In this document: positions 33,251-46,207 of the stretch, piece by piece | Layout: every line of letters begins with the position of its first letter | Position numbering within the stretch: position 1 is the stretch's first letter | Origin: Physcia stellaris | Lineage: Eukaryota > Ascomycota > Lecanoromycetes > Caliciales > Physciaceae | Assembly (NCBI GenBank): GCA_018902385.1 | Contig: JABSSW010000002.1 | Span: 806,001-870,000, forward strand | Length of the DNA stretch: 64,000 nucleotides | Reading direction: 5' to 3' | The notes under the pieces: model-generated | Seen by the model: only the letters and a program-made list of their open reading frames with translations | What the model was told of the DNA's origin: nothing | Database searches by the model: none | Translations under genes and position numbers: made by a program

Positions 33251-34541
33251 ATGGGTCTCGTCCAGAGAGTACTCAACATCGGCCAACGAGCGCCCCTTCC
33301 ATTGGTTCTGTCATTCGTGATCACCACCGTTGTGGGCTTTGCGCTTCTGGTACCAGCTACTTCTCCCTCTCTTTCGACAGGATGCAAGCGGGCAGTGCTG
33401 ATTATATCTAGCTTTACGTCGCTCTTTTCATCATCGCTCCCGTTCCTCGAGAGCCCTTGGCTGTTGAGAAAACCTTCACTTGCGTGGATGCCGATGGGAG
33501 AGTAAGATCTGATCAGCAGTTGCCGTGTTGGCGAGATGCATTTGGTGCGCGGAAAGAAGATGCGCAGAAGGAAGGGGAGCTGCTGGGCAATGACATTGGT
33601 ATTGAAGAGCCAGAGGTCTTCATGTCGCTTGTTGTTCCGGCGTACAATGAGCAGGATAGGCTGGAGATTATGCTTGCGGAGGCGGTGGAATATCTTCAGA
33701 AAGAGTATGGATCCTCGCACTCAAGGGCGCCGGCCAATGGAATCCTCAAGCGGAAGACGGGGATTGCGAATGGGCACGTGCCTGAGTCAATGCATGGAAA
33801 AGTAGGCTCATCCGAACCTACGGGGTGGGAGATCATAATTGTCAATGATGGCTCTACGGACAAGACTTCTGAGGTGGCATTGAACTTCGCAGTAGCCCAG
33901 CTAGGAGGAGACGCGAACCTGGTTCGGGTTGTTTCGTTGAAACATAACAGGGGCAAGGGCGGAGCAGTCACGCATGGCATGAGGCATGTGAGAGGTAAAT
34001 ACGCCGTATTCGCCGATGCAGACGGAGCGAGCAAGTTTGAGGACCTAGGAAAACTCGTCGAGGCCTCTCAGCAAATTGAAGACGCGGATGGAAGGAGTGT
34101 CGCTGTTGGGTCAAGGGCACATCTTGTAGGGAGTGAAGCTGTGGTCAAGGTACGTATGCCGACATGTAGTGGTTTGCTGGCACTGACTTGCTATAGCGCT
34201 CATTCCTCCGAAACCTACTGATGCATTCATTTCATCTCCTCCTCCGCCTGCTCACTCCTCCCGCAACGGCCGCTATCCGCGACACACAATGCGGCTTTAA
34301 GCTTTTCTCTCGCCCGTCATTACCGTACATTATACCTTTCATGCACTGCGAAGGTTGGATCTTCGATGTCGAGATGCTAATGCTGGCCGAATTGGCTGGG
34401 ATTCCAGTAGCTGAAGTCCCCGTCGGCTGGAAAGAAGTCAAAGGCAGCAAACTGAACGTTCTGTGGGACAGCCTGGGCATGGCATATGGACTTGCGCTGC
34501 TCCGGGTAGCCTGGGGGTTGGGGGTTTATCGACGATCCTGA
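33251..34541 (+). CDS. ALG5: ALG5 dolichyl-phosphate beta-glucosyltransferase
   Basis: ER-membrane GT2 enzyme that makes Dol-P-glucose from UDP-glucose for the last steps of N-glycan precursor assembly. Exons 33251..33349, 33412..34149 and 34197..34541 join in phase, 393 aa. The N-terminal membrane anchor crosses the first junction (LVLSFVITTVVGFALL, LYVALFIIAPVP). GT2 motifs: SLVVPAYNEQDRL, EIIIVNDGSTDKT, FADADGASK and RDTQCGFKLFSR. The second intron is 47 nt, close to the minimum here. Confidence 0.95.
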
Positions 34542-35318
34542 ATAGTGAAGCTGCCGACCTTGTGCTTAGATACAACTAGTATGCGACCAGACGGCTACCC
34601 GACCTTGGAACAGACTCAGTCCCGAACGCGGAACGGCATATACGATCTGGTCCTGCCTTGCTCGATCGCGAACAGAGCAGTCTTCGAACCCGGGGTTCTC
34701 ACCGACGACAAAGGCATACGAACACGTGCTGAACTAGCGTCAGTGGCACCTAGCTGGTGTACTAAACTGTGAAAAAGTAGTGCGAGGAAGTGAGCAGATA
34801 AGCTTCGATCCGCATGTCTGCTCCGAGTCAAGATTAGAGGCATTTGGGATCGACTCGTTCAGATTCTGCCTACACTTGACGGGTGAAAGAGACGAAGAGG
34901 GAGGCGGAGATGGCTGCACTATTCAAAACCACGGATATAGTCGCGGCAATGAATATTCCAATGTAGGATCACACCGAATTCTAGGGTGTATCGAAGGCGT
35001 ACACCGAGGGGATCTTTGTGAATGACTACAACGGGGTACGCATGGAGTACCAGGATCCAAATCTAGGAATTGTGAGTAGGATCGTGTTGAGTCACAATTG
35101 ACGATCACGGCGTGATCAATTTCAATGAATGCATTCTCGAACTTGGACACATGAGCAAGTCACTCTGTAGCAGCCTTGTCGCTTGGCAGGCAACTGTCGA
35201 ATCAATCCACGCTAGTATTCTTTATCGCCTATCGCCCCTCCACTCCCCCCATGCTCTCAGTCCTTTGTCTTGCCCATCTCATAATCTACCAACAAAATAC
35301 TCTACATCCACCATCACA
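34542..35318. other. Intergenic, ALG5 3' flank and ATG3 promoter
   Basis: About 780 nt. Nothing coding seen; the last 60 nt is CT-rich and A-rich, like a leader. Confidence 0.5.
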
Positions 35319-36590
35319 ATGAACACCGTCCGCTCCACCTTATCTACCCTCCGCGACCGCTGGGCACCCATAACGCACAACTCCACCTTCCGCACCACCG
35401 GCCAAATCACCCCCGAAGAATTCGTCCTCGCGGGCGACTACCTCGTCTACAAATTCCCCACCTGGTCCTGGTCCGATGCCTCCTCGCCGCAAAAACGCGT
35501 CTCCTACCTCCCCGCCGAGAAACAGTTCCTCATCACCCGCGGCGTACCCTGTCACCGACGGCTCGACGAGAATTTCGCCGGCGACGCGGGGCAGGATGAG
35601 GCGATGGTGCGAGATGGCTTTGCGGGGGGAGGCGAGGGCGCGGGAGGGGAAGACGATGGGTGGTTGAGGACGGGGGGCCTGGATAAGAGCCAGGAGGCGC
35701 GGATGAGGGATGTAAGGACGCTGGGGGAGAGTGGGGAGGTTACGGGGGAGCGGGAGGAGGAGGAGGAGGAGATTCCGGATATGGAGGATGAGGATGATGA
35801 TGAGGAGGCTATTATTAGGGATCCGAAGGCGAGGGGGACTACTGCGTATGTTTCTCTTCCCTGTGCTTGAACTTGAACCCAAATGTAGGAGGCAAAAGGA
35901 GATGTAATGGACGGTTTACTGACTTCTTAGAGTAGCCCCTTACGAACATACACCCTCTACATAACCTACACGCCCTACTACCGCACCCCGCGCCTCTACC
36001 TCTCGGGCTACCTGGCCCAATCCGAACCGCTGGCCCCGCACCTCATGATGGAGGACATCGTCGGCGACTACGCGGACAAGACCGTCACGCTGGAGGACTT
36101 CCCCTTCTACAGCGCCGGCGTCAAGATGGCCTCCGTGCACCCCTGCAAACACGCCTCGGTCATGAAAACCCTGCTCGACCGCGCCGACGCAGCGCTCAAG
36201 ATCCGGCTGCTGAAACTCAAACGGGGGAACGGGGGAGGCAAGGTGGAGAGCGGGATGGAAGGGTTGGTGGATGAGCTTAGTAGAGCGCAGATTGTGGAGA
36301 GGAGGGGAGGGAGGCGGGTGTGGCGGCTGCGGGGGGGTGCGGGGGGGGATGAGTGGGAGGTGTTGAATGAGGGCGGGATGGAGGAGGATGAGGTTGCGAT
36401 TCGGGTGGATCAGTATTTGGTTGTGTTTTTGAAGGTGCGTGTTTACTCCCCTTTTTTCTTTGGCTTGTATCATTGTTGCCCCTTTTCCCCACTGTTTTAT
36501 TCGTGCTGCTGGACAAGTTACTGACGGCTACGGTAGTTCATGGCGAGCGTCACCCCTGGCATAGAGCACGATTTCACGATGGGCGTTTGA
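35319..36590 (+). CDS. ATG3: ATG3 autophagy E2-like conjugating enzyme
   Basis: Transfers Atg8 from Atg7 to phosphatidylethanolamine at the forming autophagosome. Exons 35319..35845, 35933..36434 and 36537..36590 join in phase, 360 aa. The start [15 protein letters not shown] has the membrane-sensing helix. [17 protein letters not shown] and an acidic flexible region follow, then [20 protein letters not shown]. The catalytic cysteine lies in [13 protein letters not shown]. The last exon is 17 codons ([17 protein letters not shown]). In exon 2 acceptor choice, reading after AGAG at 35932 keeps frame, while the AG two bases earlier does not. Confidence 0.96.
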
Positions 36591-38520
36591 GGTCATGCAA
36601 CAATAGCACGGATTTTGGTTAGTCGCTTGCTATTACCTTTCAGCGTGGAGTTGTATCCCTTTCGCTGCTTTCCCCCAGATCAGCCTACTCCATCCCAGCA
36701 GGCTGTAGAAATCCGAGAAATGCCTACCTTGTCCAGCAGGAATCGTATTGTTCTCCTCTCCTGTTGGAATACAATTGAAGAAAGCGCAGCACCCGTTTCC
36801 CTACACTACAAGCGTGGGTGTACTCAAATCCATTCAATTCAACCATTGTTTCTGTAAGTTGTTTTCTGGTATATCCCTTCAACTACTCTAGATGTGAAGC
36901 TCTCGTCCCTTCCTTCGTCCGTTCCTTCGTTCGTTTCTTGTTTTTTTTTCTTTCGCGTAGATGTATCTAAAAGGACTGTTCAGATTATCTTTCGATTGAG
37001 ATGCTATTCTTTTCCTTTACTTTGAGGCTATCTATGTACTCAAAGGGGGCTCTCGAGGTCTCGGATCCGCGCGTGAGTGAGTGAGTAGTTATTTTATTTC
37101 TGACAGGGCGATTGGGATGTATGAACTGGTCGCGCTCAAATACACCGATATGGTCGTTTACTTGGAAGAGAGGAGATTTGTGAAGTGCTTGCTGTGTCTC
37201 GGATATGAGTCTTATCAAACACATGAATCGGTGGCTGACTTCGAATCTCGTATCTTTGATCAGCTTGAAAAGGAACGCTTTCTTTCAAAGAAAAAATGGA
37301 ATCGGGTTCGTGACTACCTGATCGCAGACACAGCTATCCGAACGCATGCTTGATGCCTGATCGTTCTCAAAAGTTCCTTGCCGAATCGATAAATAGATCG
37401 ATTCTTCACTCGAAAGAGATTGATTAATAGTCTGTCGTGTTTCATCTCTTTGATGAACTCATCTGCAAATCAATCGAAGATTCGTTCCTTGCTTTCTAGA
37501 TCAACGTGTCCTATTCTTTCCGCTCTCCCCTTTTCTTAAAGTCAGTATTGACAATCGAAACAACGCTTCTTCTCCTCCCCCCCCAAAAAAGGTATCCGGC
37601 TCGTGACTACTCTACCTAATCCCCGAACGAGCTATGGAAACCCATGTCACAAACCTCCTCACCCTCAACAAATTCCGAACTAAATCATCCATCCATGCAC
37701 TCCGAAGAAGATGTTCACAATCCACCAGCCTCACAGGAACCCCGCCGACAGGAAACTTTCTCCGTTTCTCAACTCCCGTCCTCAGAGTTCCTAACCCGGA
37801 AAAAACGCCATTACTGTTCTTTTGGAGCATGAAGCCGCACAAGCCTGTGAGAAACAAAACACAACCGTGGGAGGGATGGGATTCACACTTGCTGGCTTGT
37901 TACGTGACATATGATGTGATTGGGGATTGGGGATTGAGGTTTTAATTTAGTTTAGACTTTGGGGATTTGGGGTTTGAGCTGGTTGCTTCTTGGGTGGGAG
38001 ATAGACAGATGCGAACAGGGAAGAGGGGGATGGGATGGGATGGGGATGAGAGGGGGATGGGATGGAGTGAGAGAAGGGAGGAGGATGTGAGGTGGCGAGC
38101 TTGATGAACTTTTTTCGGTAGCCTCTCAGATACTTAAGGATCCGTAAACGGGCTACAACGCTCCCCCTTAAAGTGTCATATGAAATGGGTTGCATTTATT
38201 GTGGAGTTGTACCTCTGCTATTACCGTTATGACATTTCGATAACCAAGCAAACCGAGTAAGATATCTGCTCTCATCATCATAGATAGATAGATAATACAT
38301 CATAACACACATACCGAGACCAAATAACAACAAGCTCGCGTACGTATACCCGGGGAATACCCATACCCAATTATCAACCCTTTCTCCAAAGATAACCCAT
38401 CATCTCTGTATTCCATTCGCCTTCCCAAGAAAAACTCCCATCGCCACGCTTCATCCCATTAGATTCGTAAAAAGCCCTGTATCCCATTCCCAAATACGCC
38501 CATCCCATCCCATTCCAGGT
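36591..38520. other. Long intergenic stretch, convergent 3' flanks (ATG3 / MFS)
   Basis: Almost 2 kb. A plus-strand frame at about 37117-37353 (MYELVALKYTDMVVYLEE..., 78 aa) is the only one with protein-like composition; I do not recognise it. A G-rich repeat is listed separately. Short TTCGT-type runs occur near 36900-36940. Confidence 0.4.
38014..38070. repeat. GGGAT-type G-rich simple repeat
   Basis: Runs of GGGATG/GGGGATG on the plus strand at about 38024-38064. Low-complexity, with short G-runs; the strand could form G-quadruplex-like structures. Position is approximate. Confidence 0.6.
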
Positions 38521-40369
38521 CTAGCGATCAGCAGCAACCTCCGTAACGACAGGGGCCACGACCTTGACCTCGCCAGCCTCGATCTCCCTCTGCAACTCAT
38601 CCAGTCGACTACCACTCTGTCTCCTCTCCCACGCCGGCCTGCGCACATCAAACACATCATCCATCTCCTCGAGCGTCTTGCCCTTAGTCTCGGGCGCGGC
38701 GAAGAACACGTGCACGAAGGCAAGCATGTTGAAGGCGCCGAAGATCATGTACATTTTCCAATTGATGCTCCACAGCAGCGGGGGCACGGCGAAGCCGATC
38801 GCCGTGTTCCACATCCAGTTGCTCGCCGTCGAGAGCGAGACCGCTTTGGCGCGGATGCCGGAAGGGAAGATCTCCGACGCGTACACCCACGACGTCGGGC
38901 CCCAGGTGATGGCGAAGATGCTGACGAAGAGGTAGGAGAGCGCGATGACGGCGCGCGAGACCGAGGGGTGGTCGAGGAGAACCCAGGATATGGCGGCTGT
39001 GTTGGGGTCGGTGTGGGGGTTGGGCATGCCGTAGTAGGCTTCTAGGCCGCCGACGAGGAAGAGACAGATTCCTTGGCCGAGGGCGCCGAAGAGGAGGGAG
39101 GGGCGTCGGCCCCAGGTGTCCAGGAAGAGGAGTGCGGGGACGGTTAGGGCGACGTTGAGGATGTATTGGATTGAGGCTGTGAGGAGGGGGTCGCCGATGC
39201 CAGCGGATTGCATAAGGTAGCTGTGGGGGTGTGGGGTTAGCTGTGGGATTGTGGGGGATGGATGAGGAATGACGGGGAACGGGAAGGGAGCTTACACTAT
39301 GTAGTACATCTAATGAAACCAGTCAGTTCTCCGTGCTGTAAAGATGTTTGGAGGAGATGCTGCTTACCATCATATTCATCCCCACCAGCTGCGACCACAT
39401 CTGGATTGACATGCCCAGCACCACTCGATTGAGCATCCGTGGCTGGGTGAGTGCTCTCATCGTGTTCAGCGACGCCTCGCGCTCGAAGCGGAGCATCTCC
39501 TCAATCTCGCGGTACTGAGCCAGAACGTTCGGGTGGCCAATATCGCCGTGGCCATGCAGGTTGGCGAGCACCCGGATGGCCTCTTCCCAGCGATCTTGAG
39601 CCGCAAGCCATCGGGGCGTGTAGGGAAGGAAAAACATGCCCATGAAGAGAACGGCAGCCGGCACGATCTGAACCGCCCATGGGATGCGGAATGCCGAAGT
39701 GCCCTGGTGCACATTGTCACGCCCACCGCCGGTGAAAGAGGCTCCGTATTGGATGAAGTATTGGATTAGGATACCCCATGTAACGGCCCATTGCTGCAAC
39801 GAGACCACTCGCCCACGGATCTCCTTGGGTGCCTACAGCATACATTAGATCGGAGGTCCCATTTCCTGTTGGGACCGTCCAGGCTCACGATTTCAGCTTG
39901 ATAGATAGGAACCATGGTAGAAGCAATGCCTATCCCAACGCCGGCAGTAATGCGACCGACCACTAGTAATGGTACGCCATTGGAGGATGTTTGCAGACTG
40001 CAAGTGTCAGACGGTTTGTGGAAGACGATAATTAAACTTACATGGATCCAATGATCCATACAATAGCAGCGGCCTGAATCCAAGTTCTTCGCGATATGTT
40101 GTTGGCGATGAAGAACGCAACAAGGGTCCCCAGAAATGATCCCGCTGGCATCGATCCAGTGATTGCCCCTTGTCGGTATTGGCCATGGACATCGAAATAA
40201 TTGGTGTATGCTTCAGTGCCCAGAATACCACTCATGGACGATATATCGAAGCCAAAGAGCCCACCACCTAGGGTGATCCATTAGCCGGGTTCCGAGGGGC
40301 TACGTTGGGGAGCGCTGAACCTATGGCGGCAAATGCGCAGATAGCATATACATTGTAGACCGTATACAT
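38521..40369 (-). CDS. MFS sugar-transporter-family permease
   Basis: Exons complement(38521..39220, a micro-exon near 39297-39308, 39368..39832, 39889..39997, 40042..40267, 40321..40369); about 520 aa. Start MYTVYNVYAICAFAAIG, then GGGLFGFDISSMSGILG. Family signatures: GRITAGVGIGIASTMVPIYQ, APKEIRGRVVSLQQ at a junction, FLPYTPRWLA, GMNMM, DTWGRRPSLL and a C-terminal PETKGKTLEEMD. All phases agree up to 39368. The expected MMYYI then needs a 12-nt exon (ATGTACTACATA), after which the last exon is out of phase by one base unless a longer exon start is used. Probable plasma-membrane sugar/proton symporter; substrate not assignable. Confidence 0.88.
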
Positions 40370-41352
40370 CTTGTAACCTCTATGAAAGGGATCTAAGATC
40401 AACGTTGATCGACGAGCGAGGTAGAAACAAGTACCATCAGGTGCAGTGTCGGCGTCGAGATCGAAAACAGGAAGGAAGAAAGCATGCTACAGGAAGCTGA
40501 AAGGGCTGCATATAACAGAAGATGCTCGGCCAGGCAGACAGAGGTGAGAAGCTTATTGTGTGGTACATTCTGGGGGGGTTGCTGCTGGCGAAGTATCCGA
40601 GATGGCTGACTTGGGGTGGCACAACAGCTGCTGAGCACGCGAATACGAATCACGCTGGAGAGATGGAATCGATTGGCACCAAAGGCGAAGCTTCTCAGCC
40701 CTGGCGAAGGATTATTCATAAAGCGACCCGACAGTTTGGTAGAGGGTGCAGCATTCGGAAAGAACTGCAACACCCCACATTAAAGCAATATGCCGTCAGC
40801 AATAGACAGCCAATGTTCGTCTCGGGAGATATGGTGATTCGGGTTAGAGCAATGCAGAGATGACGGACACACTCAGGCCTCATAAGCAGGGTCGCTAACG
40901 AGCCAACCGGCAAGCAGCGTTCCCTGGTTGATTGGTGAGGATGCAAACCGGTCTAGAATCTTGCAAAGTCTTCTGGTCAAGCCATCAGGTGGAACGTTGC
41001 GCCTTGGACATGTCCAATCTTCTTTCAACCTGCGCTGACCTGACCGACTCTGGACTTGCTGCATCGTCGATGCATCGGGACTCCATCATCTAGCAGACTC
41101 CCACGCTGCTATTCAGGGAGCACCACCTTGAATCAAATACTCAGCCTGTCTCGTCGCTTCTTCTCATTGGCAACGATACTGCGAAGCAGCATCTCCTTCT
41201 TAGCTTCCTCCCAAGTCGGGACATGGTCTGATCAATTGCGCTGCGGTAAGTTCCATCTGGTGCCAGGTGACGACACGGCGACGCGCATTGAGATACTTTG
41301 GTACATAAATCATTAAGCCACGCAGAAGCATAGCAATAATTCGATCACGGAC
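40370..41352. other. MFS promoter / BCS1 3' flank
   Basis: About 980 nt. Overlapping frames on both strands at 40399-40863 show no family resemblance. Nothing else seen. Confidence 0.45.
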
Positions 41353-43034
41353 TCACAGTGAGGAGACCGCTCCTCGGAGCCAGTCGACAAAATACTCGAC
41401 CCCAATAGCTGCATGCGCATCTTCATCTCTGCGACGGTTGATAGCATTTCCATACGGTGATATTGACCAGTAGCCTTCATGATGACCGCTCCTGGAGCAA
41501 GCCCGCAGCCATGTCGATCGCTCCCCTCATATTACCTTTATTGTACAGGAACAAGCCTTGTAACGCAGCTGTGCTTGTCATTTGGCGCGGAGCGTTCTCC
41601 TTGGATTCCTCGGAATCGATGATCCCAAGAGTTACTAGTTGTGCTAAGAACTCACGTTTGTACACCCCAGCAGGATCGATTTCTCCATAAAATCGGTCCC
41701 AAAGCATACTAGCTTGCCATCGAGTGGCTTCCCCGAGTCTAACGGTCATATCGATGCGTCCCGGTCGTATAAGGGCGCTATCGAGCCGCTCCACGTGATT
41801 TGTCGTTAGGAAGAGTATGCGCTCTTCTGCGCTACCCACGCCATCCAGGGCATTGAGAAGTCCTGAAAATGTCACGTTTGCGCCTCTGTACCCATCTGAC
41901 TCGGTTTGCCTTCGATTTACAAAAGCTGCGTCGGCATCCTCGAGTAATACCAACGTCCTTGGTGGGATGATCGTGAGAAGGTGATTCAACCGATCATCTG
42001 TCAGTCCTCGCTCACTCAGATTAAGTATTGCAATATTGTAGTCGAGCTCACCAGCCAGCGCCTGTATGAATGAGCTTTTGCCGCTACCAGGAGGCCCGTG
42101 TAGTAAATATCCTCGTCTGTAAGGTATGCCGCGATTGTAATACCATTGGCCACTGGAGAGGAAATCCCTCACATCAGCAATTATGCTCTCCTTGATACCT
42201 TTGTCTAGTATAACAGATTCAATGGGTCTTTTCCGACGCGGCTCCCCAAATCGATCCCATGATGCCGTCTTGGCTGTATAGACTATTGTCTTGCCCTCCG
42301 TGGATTGTTGGACTAGCCTGTGAGCTTCTGTAAACAAGTCTTCGAAGATGTGTCGCTGCGAATATAGGGTAGTCAAGGTGACGGTCTCCCATGGTCTTCC
42401 CGAGTTACGGTCGAGTGATTTTGTCTCTCGCTCCCGGTTCACCATCAGGAAGGCGTTTCGGTATCTCAAGATATGCTTGCCCGGGCCAGGGATGAGGGCA
42501 AAGTGAGTCTGGACAGAACCATTGGGATGCTCGATCTTCTCTGTTTGTATGGAGAGATGATGCATTCCAGGCGTGAAGCGGCGCAACATCGCCTCGAAAA
42601 CCCCACTCTTACCAATACGTTTTGAAGACTGTGGTGCATTGTGTGCTGAGGATGTCGAGAGCTGGGATCGTTGATGCACAGTCATCCAGTAGAGAAACCA
42701 GTGGTATGAATCATCCTTGACACTGATCTCGACATCGACGAGGAGCCGCCGTTTGATGAGGCCGGCACCATGTCGAACTCCTCGTTGAGCGGCTGCAAAA
42801 ACAACCCCAAAGCCGGCGAGACCTAGACCCTGGAAATCATATGAGCTCCCCGGTCGATACGGGTAATCAGGAAAAAGGGCGACATACGGCAGAGAAGAAC
42901 GGGTTGTTCGAGATTTGGGAGAAAAAGCTTTCACTTCCTCCGGTAGCAGACGTCACCGCTGCCAGATGTCCATTTTCCTTGATATTTTCGGCATGTGTGG
43001 TAGGGTTCGTCGTGGGTGTTGCATTGCTGTCCAT
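41353..43034 (-). CDS. BCS1: BCS1-type AAA ATPase (complex III Rieske assembly family)
   Basis: Inner-mitochondrial-membrane AAA protein; Bcs1 moves the folded Rieske protein across the membrane. Exons complement(41353..41428, 41487..42829, 42888..43034), 521 aa in phase. The segment GLGLAGFGVVFAAAQ after the first junction is the membrane anchor. The BCS1 N-domain follows, then Walker A HGPPGSGKSSFI, Walker B LVLLEDADAAF and RPGRIDM. The main frame stops at 41477, but splicing from a GTCATC donor at 41486 restores a proper BCS1-like ending (GVEYFVDWLRGA). The start ATG at 43034 is provisional; the upstream in-frame sequence is open for about 30 nt. Fungi have several Bcs1 paralogues, so a role other than Rieske assembly is possible. 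Confidence 0.88.
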
Positions 43035-43484
43035 GCCCAGTGGGCCTATGATGGTCAAGAGGTCATGGTTGGATGTTGGAGAACAGTACAGTTTGGATCT
43101 GCAGGCAAATCATCGCGTTCAACGACGCGCCAAGCCTCATTGGAGCTTGCGGCTCATCTTCCCATGCACTGAAATAATATCAACAATGCTGCAGTATCAC
43201 TACATTACTTTATGATCGAGATTCTCTCCGTCACCTTGCTACCGCTATATTGACCATCTACCATTTGCATGTACCTTGCTCGAGATCGTCAACGCGTGAA
43301 GTCGTCTTGTCGGAGTCGGAGTCCGGAAGCGGAGCAATGCGATGTCCGAACGTCACCGAGTACAGTACACCAAGTCTGGTCTTCTTCTTCTACCAGGTCA
43401 CGATTTCCTGTTCTCTCTCCACTTACTGCATCCTACCAAGACTCTCCTTACCCTCCCTATCTATTATCCTCCTGATTTAATTCA
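43035..43484. promoter_or_regulatory. Divergent promoter, BCS1 / NAPE-PLD-like
   Basis: A 450-nt gap between divergent starts; the plus-strand leader near 43380-43470 is strongly CT-rich. No specific site recognised. Confidence 0.5.
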
Positions 43485-44984
43485 ATGAACGCGCTGCGCC
43501 GCTTGTTCTGCTTTCCCAAGAAAGCGCCCAAAAATAGCCCAAAGCGATCACTCTCCACCTCTTCTCGCATGGCAGGCTCTGCCACTTCTGGAGCTCTCTA
43601 TGCGGTAACAGTATCTGCTTCTGCCATTGCTGGTGGTACGCCGGAAGAGGCAAAAGAAAAGTCCCATCATCTCAAGAATGGAAAGGGCTTTCATAATCCG
43701 TGGGATAGCCACGGAAACATATCGGGTCCACAGATAGGCAAGGCCATTTTTGGGTAAGATTCGAAAGACTGTGAACGTTCTGCGGCCACTGATACTCTTA
43801 GACGCAAACTTACAGGAAAAGCTAACAATCCTGATACTACACCTCCTACGGTGGAAGTACGAAAACCAAGCTTCTTACAATCGCGAGAAACGCCCACGCT
43901 ACGAGCGACCTGGCTGGGCCATGCGTGTTATTTTGTCGAGTTTCCTGGAGGTCTGCGAGTGCTATTCGATCCAGTCTTCAGCTGTCGATGTAGCCCGTTC
44001 ACCTGGTTGGGCCCGAAACGGTATACGGAAGTCCCATGTCAAATCGAGGAGATCCCAACAATCGATGCCGTGGTTATCTCGCACAGTCACTACGATCACT
44101 TAGATCACCCTACAATTACAAGGATTAAAGCGAAGCACCCGGATGTTCATTTCTTCGTGCCTCTTAGACTGAAGCAATGGTTCCTCGCTTCGGGAATCAA
44201 GGAAGTTACCGAGCTAGACTGGTGGGAAGAGAGCGACTTCACACTTTCTCCGACAAACAACAAAGCTCAGATATCCCCTACGGACGCTGCAGGTAGGTGT
44301 TTGGTTCAGACACCTGCATACTCAATCAATCTAGAAATACTAATTCCAAATTTCTGAATAGGTCAAGAGAAGTCAATGCCCAACATGAGTGCCCGATTTG
44401 GCTGTCTCCCATGCCAGCACACCAGTGCGCGAACGCCATTCGATCAGAATACTACGCTTTGGGCATCCTGGAGCGTCGAAAGTGGTGGTAAGAAGGTCTG
44501 GTTTGGTGGCGATACAGGCTACAGGTCTGTGCCCCAGCTGCCAGAAGGTGTGGACGACTACGGACCTGATCAGAACCACCCACGCTGTCCTGCTTTCAAG
44601 CAGATTGGCGATCTTCGTGGGCCTTTCGACCTTGGACTGATTCCAATTGGAGCTTATGCACCACGCTGGGTACGTTTCTTCCTTCCTGGCGATAGCTCAA
44701 GACACGTCTCCTAGCTCAACGCACACTCAAAGGCGAGATGCTAACTTCAAATTTATAAATAGGTCTTTTCGCACATGCACGCCAATCCAGTCGATGCAGT
44801 CAACATCTTCAAAGACACCAAGTGTCGGCGGGCAATGGGCATCCATTGGGGTACATGGGTTTTGACAGAAGAGGACGTTTTGGAGCCACCTAGGATCCTC
44901 AAAGAGGCGCTCAAGAGATATGATCTTCCTGAAGAGGGTGTGTTCGATACCTGCGCTATTGGTGAAGCGCGCGAGTTCTCCTGA
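43485..44984 (+). CDS. NAPE-PLD-like metallo-beta-lactamase-fold hydrolase (Fmp30 family)
   Basis: Exons 43485..43753, 43802..44292, 44362..44669 and 44763..44984 join in phase, 429 aa. The basic, Ser-rich start ([16 protein letters not shown]...SLSTSS) fits a mitochondrial presequence, as in yeast Fmp30. The catalytic metal motif is [11 protein letters not shown]; other blocks are [59 protein letters not shown] and [12 protein letters not shown]. The first intron only keeps frame with the acceptor at 43801; the later AG at about 43816 does not. Family enzymes cleave N-acylphosphatidylethanolamine; a lipid role in mitochondria is inferred. Confidence 0.92.
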
Positions 44985-46207
44985 GATCATCCCAGGTACG
45001 AGAAGACAAGATCCTAAAATTGTCCCATATCGCTAACGCTACCTGACTTGGGAAGGAAGAAGTCAATGGTGTCTACATACTTTGCAGCACCGTGAAGTCA
45101 AATTCACCCATCCCCCCAATCCCATGTCAACGATTTTAGTATCTTTGGAGTATCGAAGCCCTTTTCGGACGTCGAAGACTAGCGCTGCTTTGTGCAATCC
45201 TGCTGCACCTCGCCATCTACTGCGGCAAGCCACAGTCAACCTGCCACTTTCTGGAAAAAAGATAAATCCCGCAAGGCTGCCCCCACCACCTCTTTGTCGA
45301 CCTTTCGATAACGGAAGTTTGTACCACCACCTCTCGAACTGCATATCCATTACCTAAAACATTCAAGTCCACGAAGCATCCACATCTCCTTAGCGTCCTG
45401 ATCCTACATCTGCTGATCGATAGATTCTTATCGTGAGAGCCGCTGCTTTCATGGTTGCGGACCGTTCGTGTGCGGCCACACCTTAGCTTGAGCCTTTCGG
45501 CAAATATTGTACTACTACTAGAAGACCTCGCGCGATTGACAGGATTGTCATGAGAATTGCATAGCTTGGCACGGTGACTGATCTGACACAATCTAGGTGG
45601 CCCTATAGTGCGAACCAGCTGGCCTGTCGTTAGTTTTGATGACTTCCTGTCGTGGACACACTTTTTCGTACTTACAGGCTAAGTAATCGAGCTGTCCACT
45701 TCGGGGAGGTCTGTATGCCTGATTATAGTCCCCTCGTAACGTACAGCAATGTGACGCCCTTGGCATCCGTCAGATCGGTAGCCGCATCCTTTAGCGGGGT
45801 CTTCTCATCTTCCTGTCGTCGATCTGTGCTGGATTCACAAAGATCAGCCATGCTTGATCGATCCAACATCGAAACGTGTTGGGAGATTGCAAAATGTGGT
45901 CAGCATTCAACGATTTTTCGAGATTTTTATTTTCGGGGCGAAAGATGATGCAATTGATCACTTTGATTGAAGTTTACGAAGGTGTTTCCGATGTGAAAGG
46001 TTCATGACTCTACGCAATTCAAGTGGTTTTGTCGAGATCATGCGCAAACCCCAAATTGCATATACTCTTCATCATAGGCTATCAATGCTATTTCATATCG
46101 TCGACGTGAACGACATCGCAGTATGAAAATTCCCCATAATCCCACAGCCCACAATCCAACCCGCACCAACGCGCAAGTAAACCACCAAGAGATCAACGAC
46201 AGCGTAC
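44985..46207. other. Intergenic, convergent 3' flanks
   Basis: About 1.2 kb. Open frames at 45063-45591 and 45652-45948 have no family resemblance. Nothing else seen. Confidence 0.45.

Noticed and set aside
43754-43816. Frame loss in the NAPE-PLD-like gene at the first intron
   Set aside because: Only the later AG breaks frame; the acceptor at 43801 gives a clean in-phase join.
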